From positions 1 through 64,000 of the forward strand of contig CAIPZV010000006.1 of the NCBI GenBank assembly GCA_903869595.1: a stretch of DNA of 64,000 bases. The letters are read 5' to 3'. The position numbers and the translations under genes are program-made. The notes under the pieces are model-generated. The model ran no database searches, was not told where the DNA came from, and was given only the letters and a program-made list of their open reading frames with translations. Positions within the stretch are counted from its first letter, which is position 1. The number at the start of each line of letters is the position of its first letter. Of the stretch, positions 50,462 to 60,753 are shown piece after piece. This DNA is from an uncultured beta proteobacterium (GTDB taxonomy: Bacteria; Pseudomonadota; Gammaproteobacteria; Burkholderiales; Burkholderiaceae_C).

Positions 50462-51940
50462 TTAGGCTGGTTTCTCCCGGCTTTTAACCACCGCATAGCG
50501 CGCCAGTGTGGCAGCGCGGGCGGCGGCGTGGTCCACCACCGGATGCGGGTAGTGAACGCCCAGTTGCACCCCCGCTGCTTCCAGCACCAGGGGTGGCGCC
50601 TGCCAGGGGGCGTGGATGTATTTGGCGTCCAAACCGGCCAGCGCCGGGACATAGCGGCGTATAAATTTACCCGCCGCGTCGAATTTCTCGCTCTGGCTGA
50701 CCGGGTTGAAGATGCGGAAATAGGGCTGGGCGTCACAGCCGCTGGAGCTGACCCACTGCCAGCCACCGTTGTTGGCCGAGAGGTCAAAGTCGTTGAGTTG
50801 CTCTGCAAAATAGCGCTCGCCCCAGCGCCAATCAATGCCCAGATGCTTGACCAAAAAGCTGCCGGCCACCATGCGCAGACGGTTGTGCATATAGCCGCTC
50901 TGGTTGAGCTGGGCCATGGCCGCGTCCACCAGCGGGTAGCCGGTGCGCGCTTCGCACCAGGCGGCAAAGCGGTCTTGGGCCAGCGCGCCTTGCTCCCACA
51001 CAATGGCGTCGTAATCAGGCTTGAAGCTGTTAGCCGCCACATGCGGAAAGTTGGACAGCACCTGAAAATAAAAATCGCGCCAGACCAACTCCGCCAGCCA
51101 GACCCGCGCGCCTTCGTCACCGGACAGCTGCGGCCCCAACGCCAGATTGACCAATTGTCGGATCGACACCGTGCCAAAGCGCAAATGCACGCTCAGGTAG
51201 CTCGGGCCTTTGACGGCGGGGAAGTTGCGCGTGTCTTCATACGCGCCCATGCGCGGCGCAAAGTCGGCCAGCAGCGCTTGGGCACCGACCTCTCCTGCGG
51301 CGATTGCCAGGGCGGATAGGTTGGTCGGCGTAAACCCAATGTCGGCCAGCGTGGGCACGCCCTGGCGGTAGCCTGCTGGGCGGCTGGCCAGCTTCTGGCC
51401 CAAGACGCTGCAATCATGGGTGGGTACCGGCCGGCCACCCAAGCGCGCCAGCCAAGCGCGCAAATAAGGGGTGAACACGCCGTAGGGCTTGCCGGTTTGG
51501 GTCAGGATCTCGCGCTGCTCAAACACCACATGGTCTTTGACGCTGACCCAGGCCTTGCGCATGCGCGCCAGCGCGCTTTGCACTTGCGCATCCCGCGCAA
51601 TCGCCGGGGGCTCGTAGTCGCGGGCGCAAAACACCGCGTCCACTCCCAGCGCCTGCGCCAGCGCCGGGATTTCCTCCTCGGCCCAGCCATGGCGCACGAT
51701 CAGGCCGGTGTGCGCCGCTTGGCCCAGCGCGCGCAATTGCGCATCCATAGCGGCCAGCGATTCGCGGATGAACTCCACCCGGCGGTCGGTGCGCGGCAGC
51801 GGGTCTAATATGGCGCGGTCCAGCACAAACACGCAATGCACTTGCGCGCACGATTGCAGGGCGGCGGCCAAAGCCGCGTTGTCGGTCAGGCGTAAATCAC
51901 GGCGCAGCCATACCAGGCCGGAGGAATAAGTGCTTTGCAT
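50462..51940 (-). CDS. phr: Deoxyribodipyrimidine photolyase (cryptochrome/photolyase family)
   Basis: 492 residues from ATG 51940. N-terminal antenna-binding Rossmann domain (GLVWLRRDLRLTDNAAL) and C-terminal FAD domain with WLAELVWRDFYFQVL, GYPLVDAAMAQLNQSGYMHNRLRM and QWVSSSGCDAQPYFRIFNP. Repairs cyclobutane pyrimidine dimers using blue light; class I CPD type is most likely. Confidence 0.94.
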   Translation of the reverse strand: MQSTYSSGLVWLRRDLRLTDNAALAAALQSCAQVHCVFVLDRAILDPLPRTDRRVEFIRESLAAMDAQLRALGQAAHTGLIVRHGWAEEEIPALAQALGVDAVFCARDYEPPAIARDAQVQSALARMRKAWVSVKDHVVFEQREILTQTGKPYGVFTPYLRAWLARLGGRPVPTHDCSVLGQKLASRPAGYRQGVPTLADIGFTPTNLSALAIAAGEVGAQALLADFAPRMGAYEDTRNFPAVKGPSYLSVHLRFGTVSIRQLVNLALGPQLSGDEGARVWLAELVWRDFYFQVLSNFPHVAANSFKPDYDAIVWEQGALAQDRFAAWCEARTGYPLVDAAMAQLNQSGYMHNRLRMVAGSFLVKHLGIDWRWGERYFAEQLNDFDLSANNGGWQWVSSSGCDAQPYFRIFNPVSQSEKFDAAGKFIRRYVPALAGLDAKYIHAPWQAPPLVLEAAGVQLGVHYPHPVVDHAAARAATLARYAVVKSREKPA

Positions 51941-51961
51941 GCCTGTCGCTAAAATGGTTTT

Positions 51962-52561
51962 ATGTCCGGCGATTTTGCATCCACCAACCTCACGCACCAT
52001 TTTTTGATCGCGATGCCGGGTTTGGAAGACGGGCTTTTCTCCAAAAGCGTGGTCTATTTATGCGACCACAGCCCGCGCGGCGCGCTGGGGCTCATCATCA
52101 ACAAGCCTTCCGAAATCAGTTTGTCCGACTTGTTTGACAAGGTCGATTTGTCTTTGCAGCGCGCCGATCTGGCCGGACAGTCGGTGCTGCATGGCGGCCC
52201 GCTGCACGAAGAGCGCGGTTTTGTGCTGCACGAGGCGTTGTCCGGCACCACCGACAGCGCGCCCCCCGCCCCCTACGCGTCCAGCATGGTCATCCCCGGC
52301 GGTTTGGCGATGACTACCTCCCGCGACGTGCTCGAAGCCCTGGCCGGCGGGCAGGGGCCGAGCAAAGTGCTGGTTTCGCTGGGCTATGCGTCCTGGGGCG
52401 AAGGGCAGTTAGAGAGCGAGCTGATGCGCAATAGCTGGCTCACGGTGGACGCCGAAAAAAGCATTATTTTTGATACCCCGGTCAACCAGCGCTACGAGCG
52501 CGCGCTAGACCTGCTGGGTTTGAAGGCCTGGACCATCGCCCCGCAGGCGGGCCACGCATGA
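51962..52561 (+). CDS. YqgE/AlgH family protein
   Basis: 199 residues. NLTHHFLIAMPGLEDGLFSKSVVYLCDHSPRGALGLIINKP is the YqgE signature, followed by VLHGGPLHEERGFVLH. Function unknown despite the AlgH name. Directly before yqgF with a 4-bp overlap, the standard order in many proteobacteria. Confidence 0.94.
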   Translation: MSGDFASTNLTHHFLIAMPGLEDGLFSKSVVYLCDHSPRGALGLIINKPSEISLSDLFDKVDLSLQRADLAGQSVLHGGPLHEERGFVLHEALSGTTDSAPPAPYASSMVIPGGLAMTTSRDVLEALAGGQGPSKVLVSLGYASWGEGQLESELMRNSWLTVDAEKSIIFDTPVNQRYERALDLLGLKAWTIAPQAGHA

Positions 52562-53037
52562 ACGCGCTGGCCATGTCCGCGCCCACCGCAGCGCTGCCGC
52601 CCAAGCAAGCCAAGGCAGTGCTACCGAAGCGAGCCAAGGCGGTGCCCGCCGATTTACAGCGTTTTATGGCGTTTGATTTCGGCACCCGGCGCACCGGCGT
52701 TGCTGTGGGCAGCCGCCTGTTAGGCGGGGCGCAGCCGCAGGCCACTATTCAAGCGGCTGGCGACGCGCGTTTTGCCCAGATTGCGCTGCGCCTCAAGGAA
52801 TGGGAGCCCCAAGCCTTGGTGGTCGGCGTGCCTTACCATCCAGACGGCGCGCCCCACGACAATACGCTGCGCGCGCAAAAGTTTGGACGCCAGTTGCAAG
52901 GCCGCTTCGGCCTGCCGGTGTTTGAAGTGGACGAGCGCTACAGCACCACCGAAGCACTCGCAGGTGGCGCCAAAGATGCCGATGCGGCTTCGGCCTGCAT
53001 CATCCTGGAGCAGTTTTTGCGGAGCTTGTCGTCATGA
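52558..53037 (+). CDS. ruvX: YqgF/RuvX-family RNase H-fold nuclease
   Basis: 159 residues with an Ala/Lys-rich N-terminal extension of about 35 residues, then the core MAFDFGTRRTGVAVGSRL, LVVGVPYHPDGAPHDNT and VDERYSTTEALAGG, with the catalytic acidic residues. Implicated in pre-16S rRNA end processing. An internal ATG (52666) could be the true start if the extension is not translated. Overlaps pyrR by 4 bp. Confidence 0.92.
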   Translation: MNALAMSAPTAALPPKQAKAVLPKRAKAVPADLQRFMAFDFGTRRTGVAVGSRLLGGAQPQATIQAAGDARFAQIALRLKEWEPQALVVGVPYHPDGAPHDNTLRAQKFGRQLQGRFGLPVFEVDERYSTTEALAGGAKDADAASACIILEQFLRSLSS

Positions 53038-53528
53038 CCCTGGTACTCAATGCCGAAGCCCTGTACCTGGAGCTGCTGCGTGGCGTGCGATTGCTGTGCC
53101 AGGCCGACAGCCGTTTGGTCGGCATCACTTCGGGCGGCGCCTGGCTGGCTGAGCGCCTGCACCACGACTTGGGTCTTCCCGGCGCCTTCGGCACGATTTC
53201 TTCGGCCATGCACCGCGACGACTTTGCCAAGCGCGGCTTAGCCGCCAGCGGCAAGACACATTTGCCCTTTGAAATCAAAGACGCGCATTTGGTGGTGCTG
53301 GACGATGTGCTTTACACCGGGCGCACTATCCGCGCGATTACCAATGAATTGTTTGACTATGGCCGCCCGGCCAGCGTGCGCTTGGCGGTGCTGGTCGATA
53401 GGGGTGGACGCGAGCTGCCAATCCAGGCCGATTTTGCCGCCGCGCGGGTCTCGCTCGATGCCGGCCAGTCGCTGGCCCTGGCGCGCGATGCGGCGGGCGC
53501 CTTTAGCTTTGATGTGAAAGAAAAATAA
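53034..53528 (+). CDS. pyrR: PyrR-type regulator/uracil phosphoribosyltransferase
   Basis: 164 residues with the PRPP-binding motif LVVLDDVLYTGRTIRAITNEL and ITSGGAWLAERL. In Gram-positives PyrR binds pyr mRNA; in proteobacteria the regulatory role is uncertain. Start of the pyrR-pyrB-pyrC' string. Confidence 0.92.
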   Translation: MTLVLNAEALYLELLRGVRLLCQADSRLVGITSGGAWLAERLHHDLGLPGAFGTISSAMHRDDFAKRGLAASGKTHLPFEIKDAHLVVLDDVLYTGRTIRAITNELFDYGRPASVRLAVLVDRGGRELPIQADFAAARVSLDAGQSLALARDAAGAFSFDVKEK

Positions 53529-53531
53529 GCC

Positions 53532-54494
53532 ATGCTGCACCGGCGTAATCCGCAACTCAACCGGCACGGCGAGCTGATCCATTTGTTATCGACCGAGGGG
53601 CTGTCGCGCGAGATACTGACGCATATCCTGGACACAGCGGCGCAGTTTGTGTCGGTAAGCGACCGCGAAGTTAAAAAAGTGCCGCTGCTGCGTGGCAAAA
53701 GTGTATTCAATTTGTTTTTTGAAAACAGCACGCGCACCCGCACCACCTTTGAGATTGCGGCCACGCGTTTGTCGGCCGATGTGATTAATCTGGACATTGC
53801 TCGCTCCTCCGCTTCCAAAGGCGAATCGCTGCTGGACACGATTGCCAACCTCAGCGCTATGGCGGCGGATATTTTTGTGGTGCGACACAGCGAATCGGGC
53901 GCGCCGTATTTGATCGCGCAGCATGTGGCGCCGCATGTGCATGTGGTCAATGCCGGTGATGGCCGCCATGCGCATCCGACGCAAGGCTTGCTGGACATGT
54001 ACACCATCCGGCACTACAAAAAAGACTTCACGAATTTGACGGTTGCCATTGTCGGTGATGTCTTGCATTCGCGGGTAGCGCGTTCGGACATCCATGCATT
54101 AACCACTTTGGGCTGCGCCGAGGTGCGCGTGGTGGGCCCGCGCACCTTGGTGCCCAGCGATATGGCGAACATGGGTGTGCGCGTGTTCAACACCTTGGAA
54201 GAAGGTATCAAGGGTTGCGATGTCATCATCATGTTGCGCTTGCAAAACGAGCGTATGAACGGTGCTTTGCTGCCTTCGAGCCACGAGTATTTCAAGAGCT
54301 TTGGCCTGACGGCAGACAAATTGGCCTTGGCCAAGCCTGACGCCATCGTGATGCATCCGGGGCCGATCAACCGGGGCGTGGAAATCGACTCGACGGTGGC
54401 CGATGGCGCGCAAAGCGTGATCTTGCCGCAAGTGACTTTCGGTATCGCGGTGCGCATGGCGGTGATGGGCATCGTCGCGGGCAATGAAGCATGA
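53532..54494 (+). CDS. pyrB: Aspartate carbamoyltransferase catalytic subunit
   Basis: 320 residues. Carbamoyl-phosphate site [15 protein letters not shown] (STRT), [29 protein letters not shown] (HPTQ) and [13 protein letters not shown] are intact. Makes N-carbamoyl-aspartate in pyrimidine synthesis. The partner is the inactive dihydroorotase-like protein downstream, as in Pseudomonas-type ATCase. Confidence 0.97.
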   Translation: MLHRRNPQLNRHGELIHLLSTEGLSREILTHILDTAAQFVSVSDREVKKVPLLRGKSVFNLFFENSTRTRTTFEIAATRLSADVINLDIARSSASKGESLLDTIANLSAMAADIFVVRHSESGAPYLIAQHVAPHVHVVNAGDGRHAHPTQGLLDMYTIRHYKKDFTNLTVAIVGDVLHSRVARSDIHALTTLGCAEVRVVGPRTLVPSDMANMGVRVFNTLEEGIKGCDVIIMLRLQNERMNGALLPSSHEYFKSFGLTADKLALAKPDAIVMHPGPINRGVEIDSTVADGAQSVILPQVTFGIAVRMAVMGIVAGNEA

Positions 54495-54504
54495 GGGCCG
54501 CGCC

Positions 54505-55815
54505 ATGAATTTACTGATCCGTAACGGCCACTTGCTCGATCCCGCCAGCGGCTTGGATGCGCAAGGCGATGTAGCGATTGCCGACGGACGCGTGCTGGCT
54601 CTGGGCCAGATACCCGCCGATTTTGTGGCTGGCCAAACCTTGGACGCCCAGGGCTGCATTGTCATGCCCGGCCTGGTGGACCTGGCCGCCCGCTTGCGCG
54701 AGCCCGGCCATGAGCATGAAGGCATGCTGGCTTCTGAATTGGCCGCAGCCGTTGCCGGAGGAGTAACCACCTTGGTTTGCCCGCCCGATACTGACCCGGT
54801 GCTCGATGAGCCCGGCCTGGTGGAAATGCTGCGCTTTCGAGCGCAAAGCCTACACCAGACACGCGTGCTGCCGCTGGGCGCGCTGACGCGCGGCCTCAAG
54901 GGCGAAGTGCTCACCGAAATGCTGCAACTGTTTGAGGCCGGATGCGTAGGCTTTAGCCAGGCCGAAGTCGGCATCGCCAACACCCAGGTGCTGATGCGCG
55001 CCATGCAATACGCCCGCTCTTTTGGCTACACCGTTTGGCTGCGCCCGCAGGATTTGCATTTGGGTAAAGGCGTCGCCGCCAGTGGCCCGTTGGCTACGCG
55101 CATGGGCCTGAGCGGCGTGCCGGTAGCTGCCGAGACCATTGCCTTGCACACGATTTTTGAACTGGTACGCGCCACCGGCGCGCGGGTGCATATTTGCCGC
55201 TTGAGCAGCGCCGCCGGGGCCCAGTTGCTGCGCCAGGCCAAGGCCGAAGGATTGCCGGTGACGGGCGATGTCAGCGTCAATTCTTTGCACCTGACGGATA
55301 TGGATGTGGGCTACTTCGACAGCCGCACCCGCCTGAGCCCGCCGCTGCGCCAACAACGTGACCGCGAGGCCCTGCGCCAGGCGCTCCAAGACGGCACCAT
55401 CGACGCGCTGGTGTCTGACCATATGCCCGTGGGTGCCGATGAAAAAGAACTGCCGTTTGCCGAGGCCGAGCCTGGCGCCACGGGGCTGGAATTGCTGCTG
55501 AGCTTGGCGCTGAAGTGGGCACAGGACAGCAAGTTGCCGCTGGTGCAAGCCTTGGCCTGCGTGACGCATCGCAGCGCCGACGTACTGGCGGCCAGCCAGG
55601 GCGCCGCGCAGGGCGGCATGGGCCGCTTGGCAGTGGGCGCCAAGGCCGACATCTGTGTTTTCGACCCGCAAGCGGCGTGGACGGTGCAGGCATCGGCGCT
55701 GCGCAGCCAGAGCAAGCACACGCCTTTTGGCGGCTACGAATTACCCGGCCAAGTGCGGGCCACATTGGTAGCCGGTCGGCTGGCATTTCAGGCCCCGGGC
55801 ACCGGCCCGCACTAA
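54505..55815 (+). CDS. pyrX: Dihydroorotase-like, probably inactive ATCase partner (PyrC')
   Basis: 436 residues from ATG 54505 with GAGGG ribosome-binding site. Amidohydrolase fold (MPGLVDLAARLREPGHEHEG), but the metal motif that reads DxHxHxREPG in active class I dihydroorotases is DLAARLREPG, so both histidines are replaced. Such PyrC' proteins have no activity and form the scaffold of dodecameric ATCase. The true PyrC must be elsewhere. pyrB is 10 bp upstream. Confidence 0.93.
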   Translation: MNLLIRNGHLLDPASGLDAQGDVAIADGRVLALGQIPADFVAGQTLDAQGCIVMPGLVDLAARLREPGHEHEGMLASELAAAVAGGVTTLVCPPDTDPVLDEPGLVEMLRFRAQSLHQTRVLPLGALTRGLKGEVLTEMLQLFEAGCVGFSQAEVGIANTQVLMRAMQYARSFGYTVWLRPQDLHLGKGVAASGPLATRMGLSGVPVAAETIALHTIFELVRATGARVHICRLSSAAGAQLLRQAKAEGLPVTGDVSVNSLHLTDMDVGYFDSRTRLSPPLRQQRDREALRQALQDGTIDALVSDHMPVGADEKELPFAEAEPGATGLELLLSLALKWAQDSKLPLVQALACVTHRSADVLAASQGAAQGGMGRLAVGAKADICVFDPQAAWTVQASALRSQSKHTPFGGYELPGQVRATLVAGRLAFQAPGTGPH

Positions 55816-55833
55816 ACCCTACGGCTCCGCGCT

Positions 55834-56586
55834 GTGCCTAAGCCTTCCAAGCTGCGCGGTGCCTTGCGCCTTTTGCGTCTGTTGGTGCATGTGCTGCGCG
55901 GCTGGTTGACGATTCGTTTGCGTTTCCCCGCTTGGTCGCAAGCGCGGCGTAATCAGGCGGTGCAGCACTGGTCGCAAGCCATGCTCGATATTCTGGGTTT
56001 GCAATTGCGCATCGAAGGCCAGTTGCTCCGGCAAGGGCCCTTGATGTTGGTGTGCAACCATATTTCCTGGCTGGATATTGCCGTTTTACATGCCGCGGTC
56101 CATTGCCGCTTTATTTCCAAAGACGACATACGCGACTGGCCGGTGCTGGGAACGCTGGCCAGCGGCGGCGGCACGCTGTACATCAGCCGTGCCTCGCGCC
56201 GCGACGCTTTGCGCGTGGTGCACCAAATGGCCCAGGCCTTGCAGCAGGGCGATGTGCTGGCTTTTTTCCCCGAAGGCACCACCGGCGACGGCAGCACCGT
56301 CTTACCGTTTCATGCCAATTTATTGCAGGCCGCGATTACCGCGGCGGCGCCGGTACAGGCGCTGGGTCTTCGTTTTGAAGACGCGGCCAATGCTGCGCCC
56401 AGTTTTGCACCTTGCTATGTGGGCGATGAGAGTTTGCTCGATTCGGCCTGGCGCACGGTGTGTGCGCCGCCGCTGCGCGCGGTACTGCGCTGTGCTCCAG
56501 CCCAAAACGCCCAAGGCCGGGACCGGCGCGCATTGGCCAGCGACTTGCGTGAGATCGTCATCGGCCTGCGCGCAGGCAGCCTGTAG
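55834..56586 (+). CDS. plsC: 1-acyl-sn-glycerol-3-phosphate acyltransferase
   Basis: 250 residues from GTG 55834. Acyltransferase motifs VCNHISWLDIAVL (HxxxxD) and FFPEGTTGDGS (EGT). Adds the second fatty acid in phosphatidate synthesis. An N-terminal basic/hydrophobic stretch associates it with the inner membrane. Its stop abuts the stop of the convergent DUF721 gene. Confidence 0.92.
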   Translation: MPKPSKLRGALRLLRLLVHVLRGWLTIRLRFPAWSQARRNQAVQHWSQAMLDILGLQLRIEGQLLRQGPLMLVCNHISWLDIAVLHAAVHCRFISKDDIRDWPVLGTLASGGGTLYISRASRRDALRVVHQMAQALQQGDVLAFFPEGTTGDGSTVLPFHANLLQAAITAAAPVQALGLRFEDAANAAPSFAPCYVGDESLLDSAWRTVCAPPLRAVLRCAPAQNAQGRDRRALASDLREIVIGLRAGSL

Positions 56587-56901
56587 TTAGCCGCTGGCGC
56601 TGGCAGCGCGGACTTTGAGGCGAATCGCGGTAATATCGTGGCCCTCGCGCGCAAGGCGCTCCAGCAGCAGGGGCTGTAACTGGCGTAATTTGGCGGCGAT
56701 GGCCGTGGAGTCCACCAGCAGGCACCATACTTGGCCTTCGAGGGGTCCGGCCTGTACACCAGGGCGCAAACCGGGGGGTAGCAAACTCGTGATGCAGCGC
56801 AAGCAGGCGCTGGTTTGGGCACTTAAGTCCACCAAGCGGGCCAGCGTGGGTGAATCCAGGCTGGCTTGAAGCACCGAGAACGAGGTGTTGGAGCGGCGCA
56901 T
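56587..56901 (-). CDS. DUF721 protein, DciA-like helicase-loader domain
   Basis: 104 residues. The DUF721 core reads LPPGLRPGVQAGPLEGQVWCLLVDSTAIAAKLRQLQPLLLERL and ends in ITAIRLKVRA. DciA proteins load the replicative helicase in bacteria without DnaC; short DUF721-only forms are typical of this order. It is divergent from the M23 peptidase gene (23 bp), a gap that must carry both starts. Confidence 0.82.
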   Translation of the reverse strand: MRRSNTSFSVLQASLDSPTLARLVDLSAQTSACLRCITSLLPPGLRPGVQAGPLEGQVWCLLVDSTAIAAKLRQLQPLLLERLAREGHDITAIRLKVRAASASG

Positions 56902-56924
56902 CGAAACAAATAGGGGGATAGCGT

Positions 56925-57857
56925 ATGCAATTGATTATCACGGATCCCAGGCTCTCGCGCAGCTATGTGCTGCAGACCAGTCCGGGCGGCGTGGCCCTGG
57001 CAATGGTGGGCTTTTTTATCGCCGTGACCTTGGTCTCAGCCGGTATTTACCACTGGATTTTGCTCAAGGGTGCACGTGAAGGCTGGCCGGTCATTAGCCA
57101 GGTGATGCGCTTGGTGGTGAAGGACGAGTTTGACCAGCGCGACCGGTATTTGCGCGAAAACATCGAGGTGCTGGCCAAGCGCATGGGCGAGATGCAGGCC
57201 AAATTAATGCAAATGGAGTCGCTGGCCGAGCGCGTCTCCGGGCTGGCGGGGCTAGACCCCGCGCAAGTGCGCAGCACCCCCGGCCGCGGCGGCACGCTGG
57301 TGGCCGGGCGCGCGATGAATTTGCAAGAGCTGCAAAGCATCATGGACCACATCGAGGTCGATACCAGTGCCCGCAACGATTTGATGACCGCCATCGAGTC
57401 GCGCTTGTTTGAGCAAAAAATCAAGAAACTCATGATTCCCACGCAAATCCCGGTGCCCGAGGTCAGCACCGGCTCGGGTTTTGGCTGGCGGATCGATCCG
57501 TTCACCGGCATGAGTGCCTTACACCAGGGCCTGGATTTCCCCGCGCCGGTGGGTACCACCGTGCTGTCCGCAGCGGGCGGCGTGGTGGTGACCCAGGAGG
57601 TGCAGCCTCATTACGGCCTGGTGATTGAGGTAGACCACGGCAACGAGGTGTTGACGCGCTATGCCCATCTGTCCCGCACCTTCGTGAAAAAAGGCGATTT
57701 GATCAAGCGCGGCCAAAAAATGGCGGAGGTGGGCAATACCGGTCGCTCCACCGGGCCGCATTTGCATTTTGAGGTCTTGGTGCGCGGCGTGGCGCAGGAT
57801 CCGCAGAAATTCCTCGCCATGGGCCGAAATGACGCGGACAAGACGGCGAAACGTTAA
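56925..57857 (+). CDS. M23-family (LytM) peptidase, membrane-anchored
   Basis: 310 residues: one N-terminal membrane helix (GVALAMVGFFIAVTLVSAGIYH), a coiled-coil region (about 70-110) and a C-terminal LytM domain with metal ligands in LHQGLDFPAPVGT (HxxxD) and GRSTGPHLHFEV (HxH). All ligands are present, so it may be an active cell-wall endopeptidase. It precedes secA in the usual Burkholderiales order. Confidence 0.92.
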   Translation: MQLIITDPRLSRSYVLQTSPGGVALAMVGFFIAVTLVSAGIYHWILLKGAREGWPVISQVMRLVVKDEFDQRDRYLRENIEVLAKRMGEMQAKLMQMESLAERVSGLAGLDPAQVRSTPGRGGTLVAGRAMNLQELQSIMDHIEVDTSARNDLMTAIESRLFEQKIKKLMIPTQIPVPEVSTGSGFGWRIDPFTGMSALHQGLDFPAPVGTTVLSAAGGVVVTQEVQPHYGLVIEVDHGNEVLTRYAHLSRTFVKKGDLIKRGQKMAEVGNTGRSTGPHLHFEVLVRGVAQDPQKFLAMGRNDADKTAKR

Positions 57858-57987
57858 AATCCCTGATTCAGCCAGGGCGGGTGTGCGGCGTATTTTGCGC
57901 CGCCTTAACTCTTTCAAATCATCCACAACGGACTACCACAGCGCTGTTCTGTGAGCACTTTGGTGCCACAGGGCGGACTCTCTACCG

Positions 57988-60744
57988 ATGCCACTCTCCT
58001 TTCTCACCAAGTTATTTGGAAGCCGCAATGACCGCTTGCTCAAGCAATACCGGTCTGTCGTTGCGCGTATCAACGCGCTGGAGCCGCAGTACGAGGGCTT
58101 GAGTGACGAGGCCTTGCGGGGCAAAACGGCCGAGTTCAAGGCCCGCGTAGCCGGTGGCGAAAGCTTGGACGCGGTCTTGCCCGAGGCCTTTGCTGTCGTA
58201 CGCGAAGGCGCCAAGCGCGTCATGAAAATGCGCCACTTTGACGTGCAGCTCATGGGTGGCATGGCGCTGCACCAGGGCAAGATTGCAGAAATGGGTACCG
58301 GCGAGGGCAAGACCCTGACGGCAACCCTGCCGGTGTACCTCAATGCCCTCACGGGTAAAGGCGTGCATGTCGTCACGGTAAATGACTACTTGGCCGGACG
58401 CGATGCGCGCTGGATGGGCCAGCTCTACGGCTTTTTAGGCTTGAGCGTGGGTATCAATACCTCACAAGCACCGCGTGCGGATAAGCAAGCCGCCTATGGA
58501 TCGGACATCACCTACGGCACCAACAATGAATACGGCTTTGACTACCTGCGCGACAACATGGTCTATGAGGTCACCGACCGGGTTCAGCGCGGGCTGAACT
58601 TCGCCATCGTCGATGAGGTTGATTCGATTTTGATCGACGAGGCGCGCACGCCGCTGATCATCAGCGGCCAGGCCGAAGACCACACTGCCATGTACGTGGC
58701 CATCAACACCGTGATTCCCGCGCTCAAGCGCCAGGAAGGCGAGCTGGACTTGCGCACTGGCGAGGGTGTGATTACCCCTGGCGACTTCACGCTGGACGAA
58801 AAATCGCAGCAAGTATTCCTGACCGAGCAAGGCCATGAAAGCGCCGAGCGGCTGTTGGCAGGTCTGAACCTGATTCCAGCAGGATCGTCTTTGTACGACC
58901 CGGCCAATATCAGCCTGATGCACCATGTGTATGCCGCATTGCGCGCCAACCATTTGTACCACCGCGACCAGCACTACGTGGTGCAAGAGGGCGAGATTGT
59001 CATCGTGGACGAATTCACGGGCCGCCTGATGACCGGACGACGCTGGAGCGATGGCCTGCACCAAGCGGTGGAGGCCAAAGAAGGTGTGGCGATCCAGGCC
59101 GAAAACCAGACGCTGGCCTCTATCACTTTCCAGAATTATTTCCGCCTATACAGCAAGCTCTCCGGGATGACTGGTACGGCCGATACCGAGGCCTATGAGT
59201 TCCAGGAAATATATGGCCTAGAGACGACGGTGATTCCCCCGAATCGCCCCAGCCGCCGTGACGACCAGTTGGACCGGGTGTACAAAACCACTGCCGAAAA
59301 ATACAAGGCAGCGATTGACGATATCCGCGAATGCTATGGACGCGGACAGCCGGTGCTGGTGGGAACCACGTCGATCGAGAACTCGGAAATTATTTCGAAC
59401 TTACTGACCGCAGAAAAGCTGCCGCACCAGGTACTGAACGCCAAGCAACACGCCCGCGAGGCCGACATCGTGGCCCAGGCTGGTCGTGCTCAAATGATCA
59501 CGATTGCCACCAATATGGCCGGACGCGGTACCGACATTGTGCTGGGCGGCAATGTAGAAAAAGCCATCGAGGCCATGCGCGCCGACGAGTCGCTGGACGA
59601 CGCAGCCCGTGCCACGCGCGAAGCAGAGCTGCGCGCGCAATGGGACATCGACCACAAGCACATTACTAGTCTGGGCGGCTTGCGCATCATCGCCACTGAG
59701 CGCCATGAGTCGCGCCGCATCGACAACCAGTTGCGCGGCCGTTCAGGGCGCCAGGGCGACCCTGGCTCATCGCGTTTTTACCTGAGTTTGGATGACGCTT
59801 TGATGCGCATCTTTGCCGGTGAACGTGTCAAAGCCATCATGGACCGGCTCAATATGCCGGAGGGAGAAGCCATCGAGGCGGGCATGGTCACGCGCAGCAT
59901 CGAGAGCGCCCAGCGCAAGGTCGAGGCGCGCAACTTCGATATGCGCAAGCAATTGCTGGAATACGACGACGTTTCCAACGACCAGCGCAAAGTGATTTAC
60001 CAGCAGCGCAATGCGATTTTGGACGCGCAGGATTTGAGCGCCCAGATTGCCAATTTGCGGCGCGGAAGTTTTGAAGATCTGGTGCGCTCCTTTGTGCCGG
60101 TGGAGTCGGTGGAAGAGCAGTGGGATATTGCCGGTCTGCAGCGCCAATTGGCCGACGACTGGGGCATTGCCTTAGACCTGGTCGGCCATGTCAGCGCGGC
60201 CAGCGCCATTAGCGACGAGGATATTGTCACCATGGTGCTGGAGGCGGCCGATGCGGCTTTTGCTGCCAAGGTCGAGCATGTGGGCCCAAGCGGCTTTACG
60301 CAGTTTGAGCGCATGGTCTTGCTGCAAACCATCGACAGCCAGTGGCGCGACCACCTAAGTTCTCTGGACTATTTGCGCCAAGGCATCCATCTGCGCGGCT
60401 ATGCGCAAAAGCAACCCAAGCAGGAATACAAACGTGAAGCCTTCGAATTATTCGGCCAGATGCTCGACTCGGTAAAAAACGAAGTCACCAAAATTTTGAT
60501 GACGGTGCGTATCCAGTCCGCCCAGCAGTTGGACGAAGCCGCACAGGCTTTGGAGGCCAAGGGCGAGACATTGAGCAACGTGACCTACACCGCGCCCACC
60601 GATACCGGCGAGCCTGAAACCGTGTCCCTGGCGGACCTGGGTTTGCCGCAAGCCAGCGCCCCCATCCCGCGTGTGGGCCGCAACGAGCCCTGCCCTTGCG
60701 GCAGCGGCAAAAAGTTCAAACAATGCCATGGCAAATTAGCCTGA
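57988..60744 (+). CDS. secA: Preprotein translocase ATPase SecA
   Basis: 918 residues. Motor motifs [20 protein letters not shown] (Walker A), [16 protein letters not shown] (Walker B, DEVD) and [16 protein letters not shown], and the C-terminal zinc motif [17 protein letters not shown] that binds SecB and lipids. Drives Sec-dependent export. Full length. Confidence 0.98.
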   Translation: MPLSFLTKLFGSRNDRLLKQYRSVVARINALEPQYEGLSDEALRGKTAEFKARVAGGESLDAVLPEAFAVVREGAKRVMKMRHFDVQLMGGMALHQGKIAEMGTGEGKTLTATLPVYLNALTGKGVHVVTVNDYLAGRDARWMGQLYGFLGLSVGINTSQAPRADKQAAYGSDITYGTNNEYGFDYLRDNMVYEVTDRVQRGLNFAIVDEVDSILIDEARTPLIISGQAEDHTAMYVAINTVIPALKRQEGELDLRTGEGVITPGDFTLDEKSQQVFLTEQGHESAERLLAGLNLIPAGSSLYDPANISLMHHVYAALRANHLYHRDQHYVVQEGEIVIVDEFTGRLMTGRRWSDGLHQAVEAKEGVAIQAENQTLASITFQNYFRLYSKLSGMTGTADTEAYEFQEIYGLETTVIPPNRPSRRDDQLDRVYKTTAEKYKAAIDDIRECYGRGQPVLVGTTSIENSEIISNLLTAEKLPHQVLNAKQHAREADIVAQAGRAQMITIATNMAGRGTDIVLGGNVEKAIEAMRADESLDDAARATREAELRAQWDIDHKHITSLGGLRIIATERHESRRIDNQLRGRSGRQGDPGSSRFYLSLDDALMRIFAGERVKAIMDRLNMPEGEAIEAGMVTRSIESAQRKVEARNFDMRKQLLEYDDVSNDQRKVIYQQRNAILDAQDLSAQIANLRRGSFEDLVRSFVPVESVEEQWDIAGLQRQLADDWGIALDLVGHVSAASAISDEDIVTMVLEAADAAFAAKVEHVGPSGFTQFERMVLLQTIDSQWRDHLSSLDYLRQGIHLRGYAQKQPKQEYKREAFELFGQMLDSVKNEVTKILMTVRIQSAQQLDEAAQALEAKGETLSNVTYTAPTDTGEPETVSLADLGLPQASAPIPRVGRNEPCPCGSGKKFKQCHGKLA

Positions 60745-60753
60745 AGCCGCACC

